A DNA stretch of 10,774 nt from Planctomycetaceae bacterium UBA4732 (GCA_002404095.1 DHJA01000197.1:5158-15931), one strand, 5' to 3'; shown: positions 1-7,029, counted from the first letter of the stretch. Program-made: numbers and translations. The notes: generated by a model from the sequence alone, not told the origin.

Positions 1-114
1 CCCGGGGCTTTATCTGGATCGCCCTCCGGACTCAAGCGGCTGACAGGTTCGGTCTTGGAGCCCGGTTTAGGGCGACTGAAATAAAGCCCTGGGCGAACGT
101 ACTCGTGAGTCCGG
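1..114. repeat. Interleaved inverted repeats at window edge
   Basis: Two inverted repeats overlap in an A-B-A'-B' order. Arm A (1-13) matches the reverse complement of 81-93 at 12 of 13 positions, and the odd position could be a G-U pair. Arm B (26-34) is a perfect 9-base match to the reverse complement of 106-114. No convincing coding start is visible here on either strand, although the minus-strand histidine kinase that often follows a response regulator could begin near or beyond the left edge. The arms may belong to a dispersed intergenic repeat, or to an RNA fold downstream of the response regulator gene; the sequence alone does not decide. Confidence 0.4.
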
Positions 115-127
115 GGTGCGGAGCCGG

Positions 128-814
128 TTACCAGTCTTCCTCTTGCGCGCCAAAGACGTAACCACGGCCGCGCACCGTGGTAATCAACCGGGCGCCGAAG
201 GCTTCGAGTTTTCGCCGCAACTCCATGATGTGAACTTCCAGCGTGTTCGAGAGGCCGTCGTAACGATCCTCCCATACCTGTTCGTAAATCCGCGTACGGG
301 TCAGCACTTCGCCCGGATGACGCAGAAACAGCACCAGAAGCGCTTGTTCCTTGGCCGTCAGGTCGAGTCGACGTCCGGCGCGCTCCGCGCGTTGGGTCGC
401 AAGGTCCACGCTCAAATCGTCGTAAATCAGCACCAGGCTATGCCGTTTATCATGGCGGCGAGTCAGCGAACGCACCCGCGCCAGCAACTGCTCGAAGGCG
501 AACGGCTTACACAGGTAATCGTCAGCCCCGGCGTCCAGTCCCCTCACTCGGTCGGAAACGGCGTCACGAGCCGTCAGGAACAATACCGGCGTGACGCCGC
601 CCTCTTGCCGGAATCGTCGAAGAAGGATCAACCCGTCCGAACCCGGCAGCCACCAATCCAGCAATACCAGATCCCATGACTCTTTATTCAGCCGGTGTCC
701 GCCGTCGATGCCGTCGGCGGCATATTCAACGACGTAGCCTTCCTCCCGAAGCCCACGGATGATGAAGTCGGCGATCTCGACTTCGTCTTCGATGACCAGA
801 ATTCGTATGCCCAT
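128..814 (-). CDS. OmpR/PhoB-family response regulator
   Basis: This is a 228-residue two-component response regulator, predicted to be a cytoplasmic DNA-binding transcription factor switched by phosphorylation. The receiver domain spans about residues 3-115: acidic pair E9-D10, phosphoacceptor D53 (in LLDWWLPGSDG), switch T81 (LFLTARD) and invariant K103 followed by Pro (CKPF). The C-terminal winged helix covers about 130-225 and ends in the typical RGRGYVFG strand-turn. Length and architecture are normal for the OmpR/PhoB class (CusR, QseB and PhoP are relatives). The ATG at 814 is preferred over the upstream start at 901 because it places the first beta strand (IRILVIEDE) at residue 3; the extra 29 residues resemble no domain. 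It lies downstream of the PepSY-like secreted protein on the same strand, so the two are probably co-transcribed. A cognate histidine kinase is expected left of the window; none is present here. The stimulus cannot be read from sequence. Confidence 0.93.
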   Translation of the reverse strand: MGIRILVIEDEVEIADFIIRGLREEGYVVEYAADGIDGGHRLNKESWDLVLLDWWLPGSDGLILLRRFRQEGGVTPVLFLTARDAVSDRVRGLDAGADDYLCKPFAFEQLLARVRSLTRRHDKRHSLVLIYDDLSVDLATQRAERAGRRLDLTAKEQALLVLFLRHPGEVLTRTRIYEQVWEDRYDGLSNTLEVHIMELRRKLEAFGARLITTVRGRGYVFGAQEEDW

Positions 815-836
815 GGGAACGACCGATCTCCGAAGA

Positions 837-882
837 CCGCGAGCGGCGAAACAATCCCTCCAGACTGTTTTACCGCTCGCGG
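837..882. repeat. Stem-loop between PepSY-like gene and response regulator
   Basis: A 16-base arm (837-852) pairs with 867-882 around a 14-base loop. Ten consecutive outer pairs (CCGCGAGCGG) are perfect, then two mismatched positions and four more pairs. It occupies the 107-base gap between the two minus-strand genes and ends about 22 bases before the response regulator start. There is no T-run next to the stem, so it is not a canonical intrinsic terminator. It could act as an mRNA processing or stability hairpin that sets unequal expression of the two genes, or be one copy of a dispersed GC-rich palindrome. Confidence 0.55.
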
Positions 883-921
883 CTCGTACCGGAAACCGCA
901 CAGTGTATGGCCCAGACCCTA

Positions 922-1425
922 CTACTTTTCTTTCTTCTCTTCCTTCGGCTCTTCCTTCTCTTCTTCGATGAACTTACCCGTTACGTCGAACTCCGCTTCG
1001 AGTTTCTTCTTGTCGGCCGTCACCAACGCGACTTCGTAGCTGGCCACTTTGTCTTCCTTGCTGACTTCTTCGACCTTCTTGATAGTGGCCTTGGGGTACT
1101 TCGCTTCGACTGCTTCCGCCACGACCTTGGGCAAGTCCTTGGCATCGATCACTTTCTCGACCTGGATAATCTTGCCTTCGTGGGTGAGGGCAACTTCGAG
1201 AGCTTGCCCCTCGGTCTTGATTTCGACCTCGAACGTCTTCTTGCCGTCCTCGTCCTCTTTCTCGGCGCTGACCATCTCGGCCTTGGGGTATTTCGCCTTG
1301 ATCGCTTTGACCACGGCCTCTGGCAACTTGTCCAGGGCGACCTTCTCTTCGCCCGCTTGGACCATCGTCCCCATCAGAACAACCGCCGCGGCGACCGCCG
1401 CCAACCGACCCATGAACTTCCGCAT
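922..1425 (-). CDS. Secreted tandem PepSY-like domain protein
   Basis: This 167-residue exported protein has an N-terminal signal peptide (basic MRKFMGR, hydrophobic core about 8-21, likely cleavage after VQA at 24). The mature part contains two copies of one unit, about residues 32-92 and 94-155. Each opens with a helix of the form LP-x-x-V-x-x-A-(I/V)-x-A-K-YPKA, followed by beta strands ending in T-x-x-GK-(I/F)-I. This matches the PepSY-like periplasmic family (BLIP-like fold). The last 13 residues are a run of Glu and Lys. The ATG at 1425 is chosen because AGGAG lies 6 bases upstream; the start at 1458 lacks this and would spoil the signal peptide. PepSY-type proteins are frequently encoded beside two-component systems, and here the response regulator follows on the same strand. 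A role as periplasmic partner or target of that system is an inference. No metal-binding motif is evident. Confidence 0.85.
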   Translation of the reverse strand: MRKFMGRLAAVAAAVVLMGTMVQAGEEKVALDKLPEAVVKAIKAKYPKAEMVSAEKEDEDGKKTFEVEIKTEGQALEVALTHEGKIIQVEKVIDAKDLPKVVAEAVEAKYPKATIKKVEEVSKEDKVASYEVALVTADKKKLEAEFDVTGKFIEEEKEEPKEEKKEK

Positions 1426-1510
1426 CGTAGACTCCTGTTCGCCCTTGGAATAGATCATACGACGGCCGGAACGTGACTAGGCAGGTTCCCGCTCGTCGCA
1501 CTCCGGGGGA

Positions 1511-1538
1511 ATCATAGCAAGCATGAAGGGACGGTGAA
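1511..1538 (-). promoter_or_regulatory. Possible promoter for PepSY-like/regulator unit
   Basis: On the minus strand, a -35-like TTCACC (1533-1538, 4 of 6 to consensus) and a -10-like TATGAT (1511-1516, 5 of 6) are separated by 16 bases. This would give a leader of about 80 bases before the ATG at 1425. A second TATGAT lies closer to the gene at 1454-1459 but lacks a good -35. No other promoter is obvious before the regulator gene itself, which agrees with co-transcription. Confidence 0.3.
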
Positions 1539-1604
1539 CCGGAGATAAGTTTTTCCTCATCCAAGGACATTAGGCGCCCGCAAAGGCGGTCGAAGAGGCC
1601 GCCC

Positions 1605-1633
1605 TTGACGGCGACCCGACGGCCTTCTATGGT
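1605..1633 (+). promoter_or_regulatory. Promoter of tRNA-Val
   Basis: TTGACG (1605-1610, 5 of 6 to the -35 consensus) and TATGGT (1628-1633, 4 of 6 to the -10 consensus) are spaced by exactly 17 bases. Transcription would begin near 1640, only a few bases before the mature tRNA 5' end at 1643. Spacing and position fit a housekeeping sigma-70-type promoter. Confidence 0.55.
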
Positions 1634-1642
1634 TTTGGTAGA

Positions 1643-1716
1643 GGGCGCTTAGCTCAGCTGGCTAGAGCACTAGCTCGACACGCTAGGGGTCACAGGTTCA
1701 AATCCTGTAGCGCCCA
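1643..1716 (+). tRNA. tRNA-Val (anticodon GAC)
   Basis: A full cloverleaf of 74 bases can be folded by eye. The acceptor stem is GGGCGCT/AGCGCCC (1643-1649 with 1709-1715) with discriminator A1716. The D arm GCTC/GAGC encloses a 9-base loop containing GG. The anticodon stem CTAGC/GCTAG is at 1670-1674 and 1682-1686, and the T arm ACAGG/CCTGT carries the loop TTCAAAT. The anticodon is GAC at 1677-1679, decoding GUC valine. CCA is not encoded and must be added enzymatically. Oddly, the anticodon loop reads TCGACAC, so position 33 is C rather than the near-universal U, and position 38 is C. It has its own promoter and a strong terminator. Shifting the loop by one base destroys the anticodon stem, so the assignment is firm. 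Confidence 0.93.
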
Positions 1717-1726
1717 CTCCGATTCG

Positions 1727-1756
1727 CCCGCTGACAGAATTGTCAGCGGGTTTTTT
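1727..1756 (+). terminator. Rho-independent terminator after tRNA-Val
   Basis: A perfect 10-bp stem (1727-1736 with 1741-1750) encloses a 4-base loop GAAT and is followed at once by six T residues (1751-1756). It lies 10 bases after the tRNA and ends 52 bases before the next start codon, so it should separate tRNA transcription from the FG-GAP gene. Confidence 0.92.
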
Positions 1757-1808
1757 CGTGTCGTCGTCCGGCTTCATTTCTCCATGCCGCCCGCGGTCGA
1801 GGCATCCC

Positions 1809-3353
1809 ATGAACGACATCCCTACACGACCGGCAAAAAGGGGCGTGTGGCTGCTCGCGGTTGGAGTCGCCATGATCGTCGTGGTCGGCGCCGGCTTCCT
1901 CTTCTACAAACCGGATCAGGAATCTTCGCGCTCGACGGTTTCTGAAGCCCATGTCCATGAATTCTGCGGCCACTGCCACGCCTTCCCGCCGCCGGAGACG
2001 TTCCCGCGCTCCGCCTGGAGACATGAGGTCGAACAGGGCTACGGCTTCTTCGAGCTATACGCCCCGCCGCTGCATCCGCCGCCCATTGAGGCGGTGGTGA
2101 AATACTTTCAGGATCGCGCCCCGAGAAAGTTGCCGCCGGCAGAGATCGAACGTGCCACCAACCCCTTGCCGGTGCGCTTCGACCCGATCACCTTTCCGGG
2201 ACCGCCCGACTTGGATATTCCGATTATTTCCAACGTCAATCTCGTCCATTTGTACGACGACCGCCGGCTGGACGTTTTGGCCACCGACATGGCGCACGGC
2301 CTGGTGATGGTCTTGCAACCATACGCCGCCAAGCCCACTTGGAAAGTGCTGGCTAGGCTCAAGGATCCGGACCACCCTGACGAGGAAGGGCACCCGGCGC
2401 ACACCCAAGTGGTCGATCTCGACGGCGACGGCATCAAGGACATTCTCGTGGCCGACCTGGGGAGCTTTACGCCAACCGACGACCGCGTCGGCCGCGTCGT
2501 CTGGCTTCGCGGCGAACGCGACGGAACCTTCACGCCCTTCACCCTCCTCAAAGGCGTGGGCCGCGTGGCCGACGTGGAAGCCGCCGACTTCCGCGGCGTT
2601 GGCAAATTGGACCTCGTCGTCGGCGTATTCGGCTTGCAGAAAGAGGGCGAGATACGTTACATGGAAAACCAGTCTCCCGACCGGGACCACCCGAAGTTCG
2701 AGTCGCGCATCCTGGACGACCGGCACGGGACCATCCATGTCCCCGTCTGCGACCTGCACGGCGACGGCCGTAAGGACTTCGTCGCCCTCATCAGCCAGGA
2801 ACACGAAACGGTCGTCGCCTTCCTCAACGATGGGAAAGGCAACTTCCACAAAGAAACCATTTACACCGCGCCGCATCCGGCTTACGGCAGCAGCGGCATT
2901 GAGGTCGTGGACCTTAACGGCGACGGTCTACTCGACGTGCTGTATACCAACGGCGATGTTTTGGATAAGCCATATCTCTTGAAGCCGTATCACAGCGTCC
3001 AGTGGCTGGAGAATCCCGGCAAAGGCCAATTCCCTTGGGTCCACCATCCGCTCACCCCGATGTATGGCGTCCACCGGGCGGTCGCGGCCGACCTCTGCGG
3101 CGACGGCCGAATGGATATCGCGGCCGTTTGTTTTCTTCCCGAGATAGGCTTTGCCAACCGGGCGGAGTTGAAACCGGACGCCTTCATCGTGTTGCAACAG
3201 ACGGCGCCGGGCCGCTTCGCCCGTCATGCTCTGGAAACTGCCAGCTGCGATCACGTCACTTGCGCCGCCGGCGATATATTCGGGACTGGCCGGATGGACG
3301 TGGTAGTTGGAAACTTCGGACCGGGCAAGGATGCGCCGCCGATCACGATCTGA
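1809..3353 (+). CDS. Membrane-anchored haem-motif FG-GAP/VCBS propeller protein
   Basis: This is a 514-residue exported protein of unassigned role. A single N-terminal membrane segment (about residues 13-33, after a basic MNDIPTRPAKR) likely anchors it with the rest outside the cytoplasm. CGHCH at 53-57 is a c-type haem attachment motif (CxxCH); the surrounding 45-110 stretch resembles a small monohaem domain, but I cannot place a distal ligand. The remainder holds seven repeats of the FG-GAP/VCBS type: a degenerate YDDRRLDVL, then DLDGDGIKD, DFRGVGKLD, DLHGDGRKD, DLNGDGLLD, DLCGDGRMD and DIFGTGRMD. Asp/Asn-rich loops of this type normally bind calcium, and seven units suggest a seven-bladed beta-propeller. 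The ATG at 1809 is chosen because GAGG lies 6 bases upstream; the upstream ATG at 1740 overlaps the tRNA terminator. Haem plus propeller suggests electron transfer or a surface binding role, which is inference. An independent promoter is expected between 1757 and 1808 but none is clear. Confidence 0.88.
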   Translation: MNDIPTRPAKRGVWLLAVGVAMIVVVGAGFLFYKPDQESSRSTVSEAHVHEFCGHCHAFPPPETFPRSAWRHEVEQGYGFFELYAPPLHPPPIEAVVKYFQDRAPRKLPPAEIERATNPLPVRFDPITFPGPPDLDIPIISNVNLVHLYDDRRLDVLATDMAHGLVMVLQPYAAKPTWKVLARLKDPDHPDEEGHPAHTQVVDLDGDGIKDILVADLGSFTPTDDRVGRVVWLRGERDGTFTPFTLLKGVGRVADVEAADFRGVGKLDLVVGVFGLQKEGEIRYMENQSPDRDHPKFESRILDDRHGTIHVPVCDLHGDGRKDFVALISQEHETVVAFLNDGKGNFHKETIYTAPHPAYGSSGIEVVDLNGDGLLDVLYTNGDVLDKPYLLKPYHSVQWLENPGKGQFPWVHHPLTPMYGVHRAVAADLCGDGRMDIAAVCFLPEIGFANRAELKPDAFIVLQQTAPGRFARHALETASCDHVTCAAGDIFGTGRMDVVVGNFGPGKDAPPITI

Positions 3354-3463
3354 AAAAACATGGGCCGACCAGCCGCGCATCAGACAAGTGGGCGGGAGTA
3401 GAAACAAGGCAACCAAGCCGCGGTTCTGAGTTGAGGAAGTTCCAAGCGGGTGTATTTTTGAAT

Positions 3464-4423
3464 TTAAGGCGCCAACGTAGCGATGCGCAGGACCGCGCGC
3501 TTAAGGAACGGCAGCGTGAACCGCGAAATAGCGCGGAGCGAATAACTTCCCTTGCCGAGAATGTCCCGCGCGGCAAGGATGCCGCTCTCGACGGCCGGCC
3601 CGATCCCCTCCGCTAAATCCACGGTCGCCAACCCGGCCGCGTCGCCAATGAGGTAGGCCGTCCCTTTTTTCGCCTGCTTCCGCCGTCTGCCCATGTAGTA
3701 GGAGTAACCCTTGGGTTGCGGCGGCGACTCGGTCAGACACTCCTCCTTACGCAGCAAGGCGAGGAGGTCATCCCACAACCGCGCCCGGTCCCATTTCTCC
3801 AACCGCGCGCGCCGACCGCCGAACCCGATGTTGATGGCGTTGGCCTTCGGCACGTACCACGCGTAACCCCACGGCTCGGCAAAGGGAAACCACAGGATGC
3901 AAGACGAGTTGCGGATCGGCGCCTCGAACTCCACTTCCTGGGTGACGATCAGGTCTCCCTGGTCTGGCTCAAACAGCGCCTTTTTCACGGGGCAATTGGT
4001 CCCGCCGGCCCCGACGAGGAAGCGGCAGCGGTAGGCGTCGTCGATGATGTAGCCGTCGTCGTCCGGCGTGACTTGACGAACCGTATGTGTGACCGTCTCG
4101 ACGCCGCTGCGTTTAAGCAGCCAGGCGTCGAATTCAACGCGGCGAATTGAGTACTGACTGCTTTTGACCGTTGCCGCGAACCGGCGGCCGCGCCCAAAAA
4201 TCAGTTTGAACCTTTTGAGTTTAATCAATCCGTGCGGATATTCCGATGGGGTAATCGCGAGGTCTTTGAGGACTTTACGAGTCACCCAGCCCGCACAGAG
4301 TTTGAGCCGGGGCATCTCCTTGCGGTCAAGAACGAGGCATTCCCGCCCCTGACGCCGCAATTCCCAGGCGCAGCTGCTGCCTCCCGGCCCGCCGCCTACA
4401 ATTATCGTTTCGACATATCGCAT
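3464..4423 (-). CDS. Geranylgeranyl-reductase-family FAD oxidoreductase
   Basis: This 319-residue flavoprotein is predicted to reduce C=C bonds in lipid chains. The FAD-binding Rossmann motif is at residues 8-18 (IVGGGPGGSSC, within GxGxxG), followed by an acidic strand end (VLDRKE). PRLKLCAGWVT (38-48) is the conserved Cys region of the geranylgeranyl reductase family. The second FAD motif YLIGDAAGLA (257-266) precedes AEGIGPAVESG (271-281), both typical of this group. Archaeal and plant members saturate geranylgeranyl chains with a flavin hydride; bacterial members are diverse. It is somewhat short at the C-terminus against the usual length of nearly 400 residues. The gene begins 16 bases after the stop of the CFA-synthase-family gene on the same strand, which strongly suggests one operon and a common lipid substrate. 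No strong Shine-Dalgarno is seen, so translation may be coupled. The exact substrate is unknown. Confidence 0.85.
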   Translation of the reverse strand: MRYVETIIVGGGPGGSSCAWELRRQGRECLVLDRKEMPRLKLCAGWVTRKVLKDLAITPSEYPHGLIKLKRFKLIFGRGRRFAATVKSSQYSIRRVEFDAWLLKRSGVETVTHTVRQVTPDDDGYIIDDAYRCRFLVGAGGTNCPVKKALFEPDQGDLIVTQEVEFEAPIRNSSCILWFPFAEPWGYAWYVPKANAINIGFGGRRARLEKWDRARLWDDLLALLRKEECLTESPPQPKGYSYYMGRRRKQAKKGTAYLIGDAAGLATVDLAEGIGPAVESGILAARDILGKGSYSLRAISRFTLPFLKRAVLRIATLAP

Positions 4424-4439
4424 GGAAGCTCATCCGTCG

Positions 4440-5735
4440 CTAGGAATTGGCGCTAGGGTTATACACGCGGCTGCGCGTCCACGCAATCTCGTTGTTGGTG
4501 GCAGGGGCGAAAACAACTTGAAAGAGTTGCATAAAGCCCGTGGTGAAACCTGCCAGAGAAGCGGCCAGGTACAGGCGCCACGCGCGCACCAACCGCTGAT
4601 CGAACATCTTTTCCACCTGATCCGCGACCGCCTCGAAACGCCGCAGCCAGTGTTCGAGCGTCTTGGCATAGTGCAAGCGTAGGTTTTCCACGTCGAGGAC
4701 GGAAAATTCCATCGGCTCGAAGACGTCCATGATCTCGCGGAGACAAGGCATATACGATCCGGGAAAGATCCGCTTTTCCAACCAGGGACTGGTGGGCGCG
4801 GCGAAGTTGCGGCCGATGGAATGGATCAGGCCGCGACCTGTCGGCTTCAGACAGCGCTGGATAACCGATCCGAGTTCGCGGTAGTGCGGCGGGCCGACGT
4901 GCTCAAGCATTCCGACGGAAACAAAAGCGTCGAAACGGCCGGAAATGTTGCGGTAATCATCTTCGACATAGTGTACGCGGTCGGCCAGCCCTTCGGCCTT
5001 CGCTCGTTTCCGTGCGTAAGCGATCTGCTCCTTGGAGATGTTGTACGCCGTCACTGTCACGCCGTAATCTCTAGCCATATGTCGGGCCAGCGACCCCCAA
5101 CCGCAGCCGGCTTCCACCACGTTCTCGCCCGGACGAAGCCAGAGTTTGCGGCAGACGTGATCCATTTTGGCCGTTTGCGCCACATCCAACCCGGCGTCCG
5201 GATTGGGAAAATAGGCGCAGGTATATACCAGTTGGTCGTCAAGCCAAAGGCGATAAAATTCATTTCCGAGGTCGTAATGGTGGTGGATATTACGGCGCGA
5301 GCCATTGGCGCTGTTCGCGCTGGGCCGCACCCACCATCCCGCTAGACATCGCCTCAGGAAATCGACGGAAGCCGGGGCCGGTTGCGCCCGATACACTCGT
5401 TCGAGAAAGGCGATGAGGTCGCCTTCCACCTCAATACGGCCGTCGCTGTAGGCGTCGCCGAAGGCCAGGTCCGGCTGCAAAAGGAGCCGGAGAAAGGCCG
5501 CCCGGTCACGAAAGTGGACGCTCGCAATCGGTTCGCCGGCCGCCGTGGCGAATTCTTCACCATTCCACAGAAGGATGCGGAAGGGCATGTCAATCTGCGG
5601 AAACAACCTGTGAAAAAGTCGCTGATAGAAGGCGGACTGCTTGGCATGGACGCGGCCTGCGGGCGCGTCGGCAGTCGGGTCAAGGCTTCTGCCGTTGGCG
5701 GCGGCCGGCGAAGCCTGTCGGGTTCTTCCATCCAC
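4440..5735 (-). CDS. Cyclopropane-fatty-acyl-phospholipid synthase family methyltransferase
   Basis: This 431-residue SAM-dependent enzyme transfers a methyl or methylene group to double bonds of phospholipid acyl chains at the membrane. About 35 residues of low-complexity leader precede an N-terminal domain (40-135). The catalytic domain follows: HHHYDLGNEFY (151-161), C173 in YTCAYF, SAM loop VVEAGCGWGS (206-215), ISKEQ (233-237), E278 in GMLEHVG, H305 in IHSIGR, FPGSYMP (324-330) and Y356 in LHYAKTLEHW. C173, E278, H305 and Y356 line up with E. coli Cfa C139, E239, H266 and Y317, so the bicarbonate-site residues are intact and activity is expected. The start is a GTG at 5735; no internal ATG precedes residue 50. 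No clear Shine-Dalgarno supports it, so the first 30 residues are uncertain. A flavin reductase follows in the operon, so the product may be a methyl-branched rather than a cyclopropane chain. Confidence 0.9.
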   Translation of the reverse strand: MDGRTRQASPAAANGRSLDPTADAPAGRVHAKQSAFYQRLFHRLFPQIDMPFRILLWNGEEFATAAGEPIASVHFRDRAAFLRLLLQPDLAFGDAYSDGRIEVEGDLIAFLERVYRAQPAPASVDFLRRCLAGWWVRPSANSANGSRRNIHHHYDLGNEFYRLWLDDQLVYTCAYFPNPDAGLDVAQTAKMDHVCRKLWLRPGENVVEAGCGWGSLARHMARDYGVTVTAYNISKEQIAYARKRAKAEGLADRVHYVEDDYRNISGRFDAFVSVGMLEHVGPPHYRELGSVIQRCLKPTGRGLIHSIGRNFAAPTSPWLEKRIFPGSYMPCLREIMDVFEPMEFSVLDVENLRLHYAKTLEHWLRRFEAVADQVEKMFDQRLVRAWRLYLAASLAGFTTGFMQLFQVVFAPATNNEIAWTRSRVYNPSANS

Positions 5736-5881
5736 GGGGAGTGCCTCGGAACTGGGCTACGTATCGGGGGAAAGCCGGAATCTCGATGATTCTATGCGCT
5801 TGCCCCGGTGCGGAAAGGCAGAAACCGCAATACGCCATAAACATTTTCTTTCCGTGCCGGTCGGTTGGGTGATGGATGTGA

Positions 5882-6058
<177 letters not shown>

Positions 6059-6207
6059 TAGCTTCAACGCCGCACAAGCAGTTTGACGACGCTCTCCCAT
6101 CGACTATTCTGACCAGACGCCCTCCACCGCTTCATTTATTCCAGACCGGGGCCAGAACCGGTCGTGTATGAGCGGCCTGGAAAGCCCAGGTTATTCGAGC
6201 CAATGTC

Positions 6208-7029
6208 ATGACGGAACTCTTTGACCAGATTCAGCAAGCCACTCAGGCAATCCGGTCCAAGTGGTCCGGCCGGCCGCGAGTTGGCATCATCCTCGGTACC
6301 GGCCTCGGCGGCCTTGTCGAGGAAATCGAGGCGGAGGCGTCGCTCGCTTACGGCGACGTTCCGCACTTTCCCGTCCCTACGGTTCAGTCCCACGCCGGGC
6401 GCCTCGTTTGCGGCAAGCTCGCCGGCCAGAGCGTCGTGGCGATGGAGGGCCGTTTTCACTTTTACGAGGGCTATTCTCTCAAACAGATAACGCTGCCCGT
6501 GCGCGTGATGAAGGCGTTGGGCTGCGAAGCGTTAATCGTCAGCAACGCTTGCGGCGGCATGAACCCGCAGTTCGCCAAGGGTGATCTGATGGTCATCGAG
6601 GATCACATCAATCTCATGGGCGACAACCCGCTCATCGGCAAAAACGACGACCGACTCGGCGTTCGCTTCCCGGATATGTGCCGTCCTTATGACCGTGAAT
6701 TAATCGCCAAGGCGCGACGCATTGCGCTGGAGGAAAAGATCGTCTGCCATCAAGGCGTATTCGTGGCCGTGCCGGGGCCGTGCCTGGAGACGCGCGCGGA
6801 GTACCGCTATCTCCGCGGCATCGGCGCCGACGTGGTGGGCATGTCTACCGTGCCGGAGGTCATCGTCGGCGTCCACTCGGGGATGCGCAACCTTGGTTTG
6901 TCGGTGATTACGGACATTTGTTTGCCGGACGCGCTGGAGCCGGTGAGGCTGGAGGACGTGATCGCGGTGGCCAACGCGGCCGAAAAGAAGCTTCGCGTGT
7001 TGGTGCGGCGCGTGGTACAGGAGTTTTAG
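6208..7029 (+). CDS. punA: Purine nucleoside phosphorylase (trimeric class)
   Basis: This 273-residue cytoplasmic enzyme cleaves purine (deoxy)nucleosides with phosphate to a free base and (deoxy)ribose 1-phosphate, in purine salvage. Family hallmarks appear in order: phosphate loop LGTGLGGL (29-36), VQSHAGR (59-65, H62), GRFHFYEGY (81-89, with R82, H84 and Y86), SNACGGMNP (112-120), [12 protein letters not shown] (125-136), [12 protein letters not shown] (189-200, E194) and GMSTVPE (211-217, M212). The length is normal for the trimeric NP-I class. Odd point: the residue after VIT is D236, where 6-oxopurine-specific enzymes have the base-recognising Asn (human N243); the equivalent of human H257 appears to be Leu248. 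Preferred substrates may therefore include 6-aminopurines. The ATG at 6208 is the first start after an in-frame stop at 6169; its Shine-Dalgarno is weak. It shares a transcript with the CPBP protease gene 9 bases downstream. Confidence 0.93.
   Translation: MTELFDQIQQATQAIRSKWSGRPRVGIILGTGLGGLVEEIEAEASLAYGDVPHFPVPTVQSHAGRLVCGKLAGQSVVAMEGRFHFYEGYSLKQITLPVRVMKALGCEALIVSNACGGMNPQFAKGDLMVIEDHINLMGDNPLIGKNDDRLGVRFPDMCRPYDRELIAKARRIALEEKIVCHQGVFVAVPGPCLETRAEYRYLRGIGADVVGMSTVPEVIVGVHSGMRNLGLSVITDICLPDALEPVRLEDVIAVANAAEKKLRVLVRRVVQEF

Noticed and set aside
116..679. Plus-strand frame of 187 codons opposite the response regulator
   Set aside because: The minus strand has an unambiguous OmpR-type protein with all key residues; this is its antisense shadow.
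907..1476. Plus-strand Leu/Phe/Asp-rich frame opposite the PepSY-like gene
   Set aside because: The composition is the direct complement of the Lys/Glu-rich repeats on the other strand.
1670..1873. Minus-strand reading frame ending in GFEPVTPSVSS
   Set aside because: This is the well-known false protein from the antisense of a tRNA gene; here it overlaps tRNA-Val and its terminator.
2055..2876. Long (273-codon) antisense frame inside the FG-GAP gene
   Set aside because: Its sequence mirrors the repeated Asp/Gly codons of the propeller; it has no domain signature and opposes a clear gene.
3002..3616. Plus-strand frame bridging the end of the FG-GAP gene and the reductase gene
   Set aside because: Arg-rich, no family pattern, covers two real genes in the wrong frame or strand.
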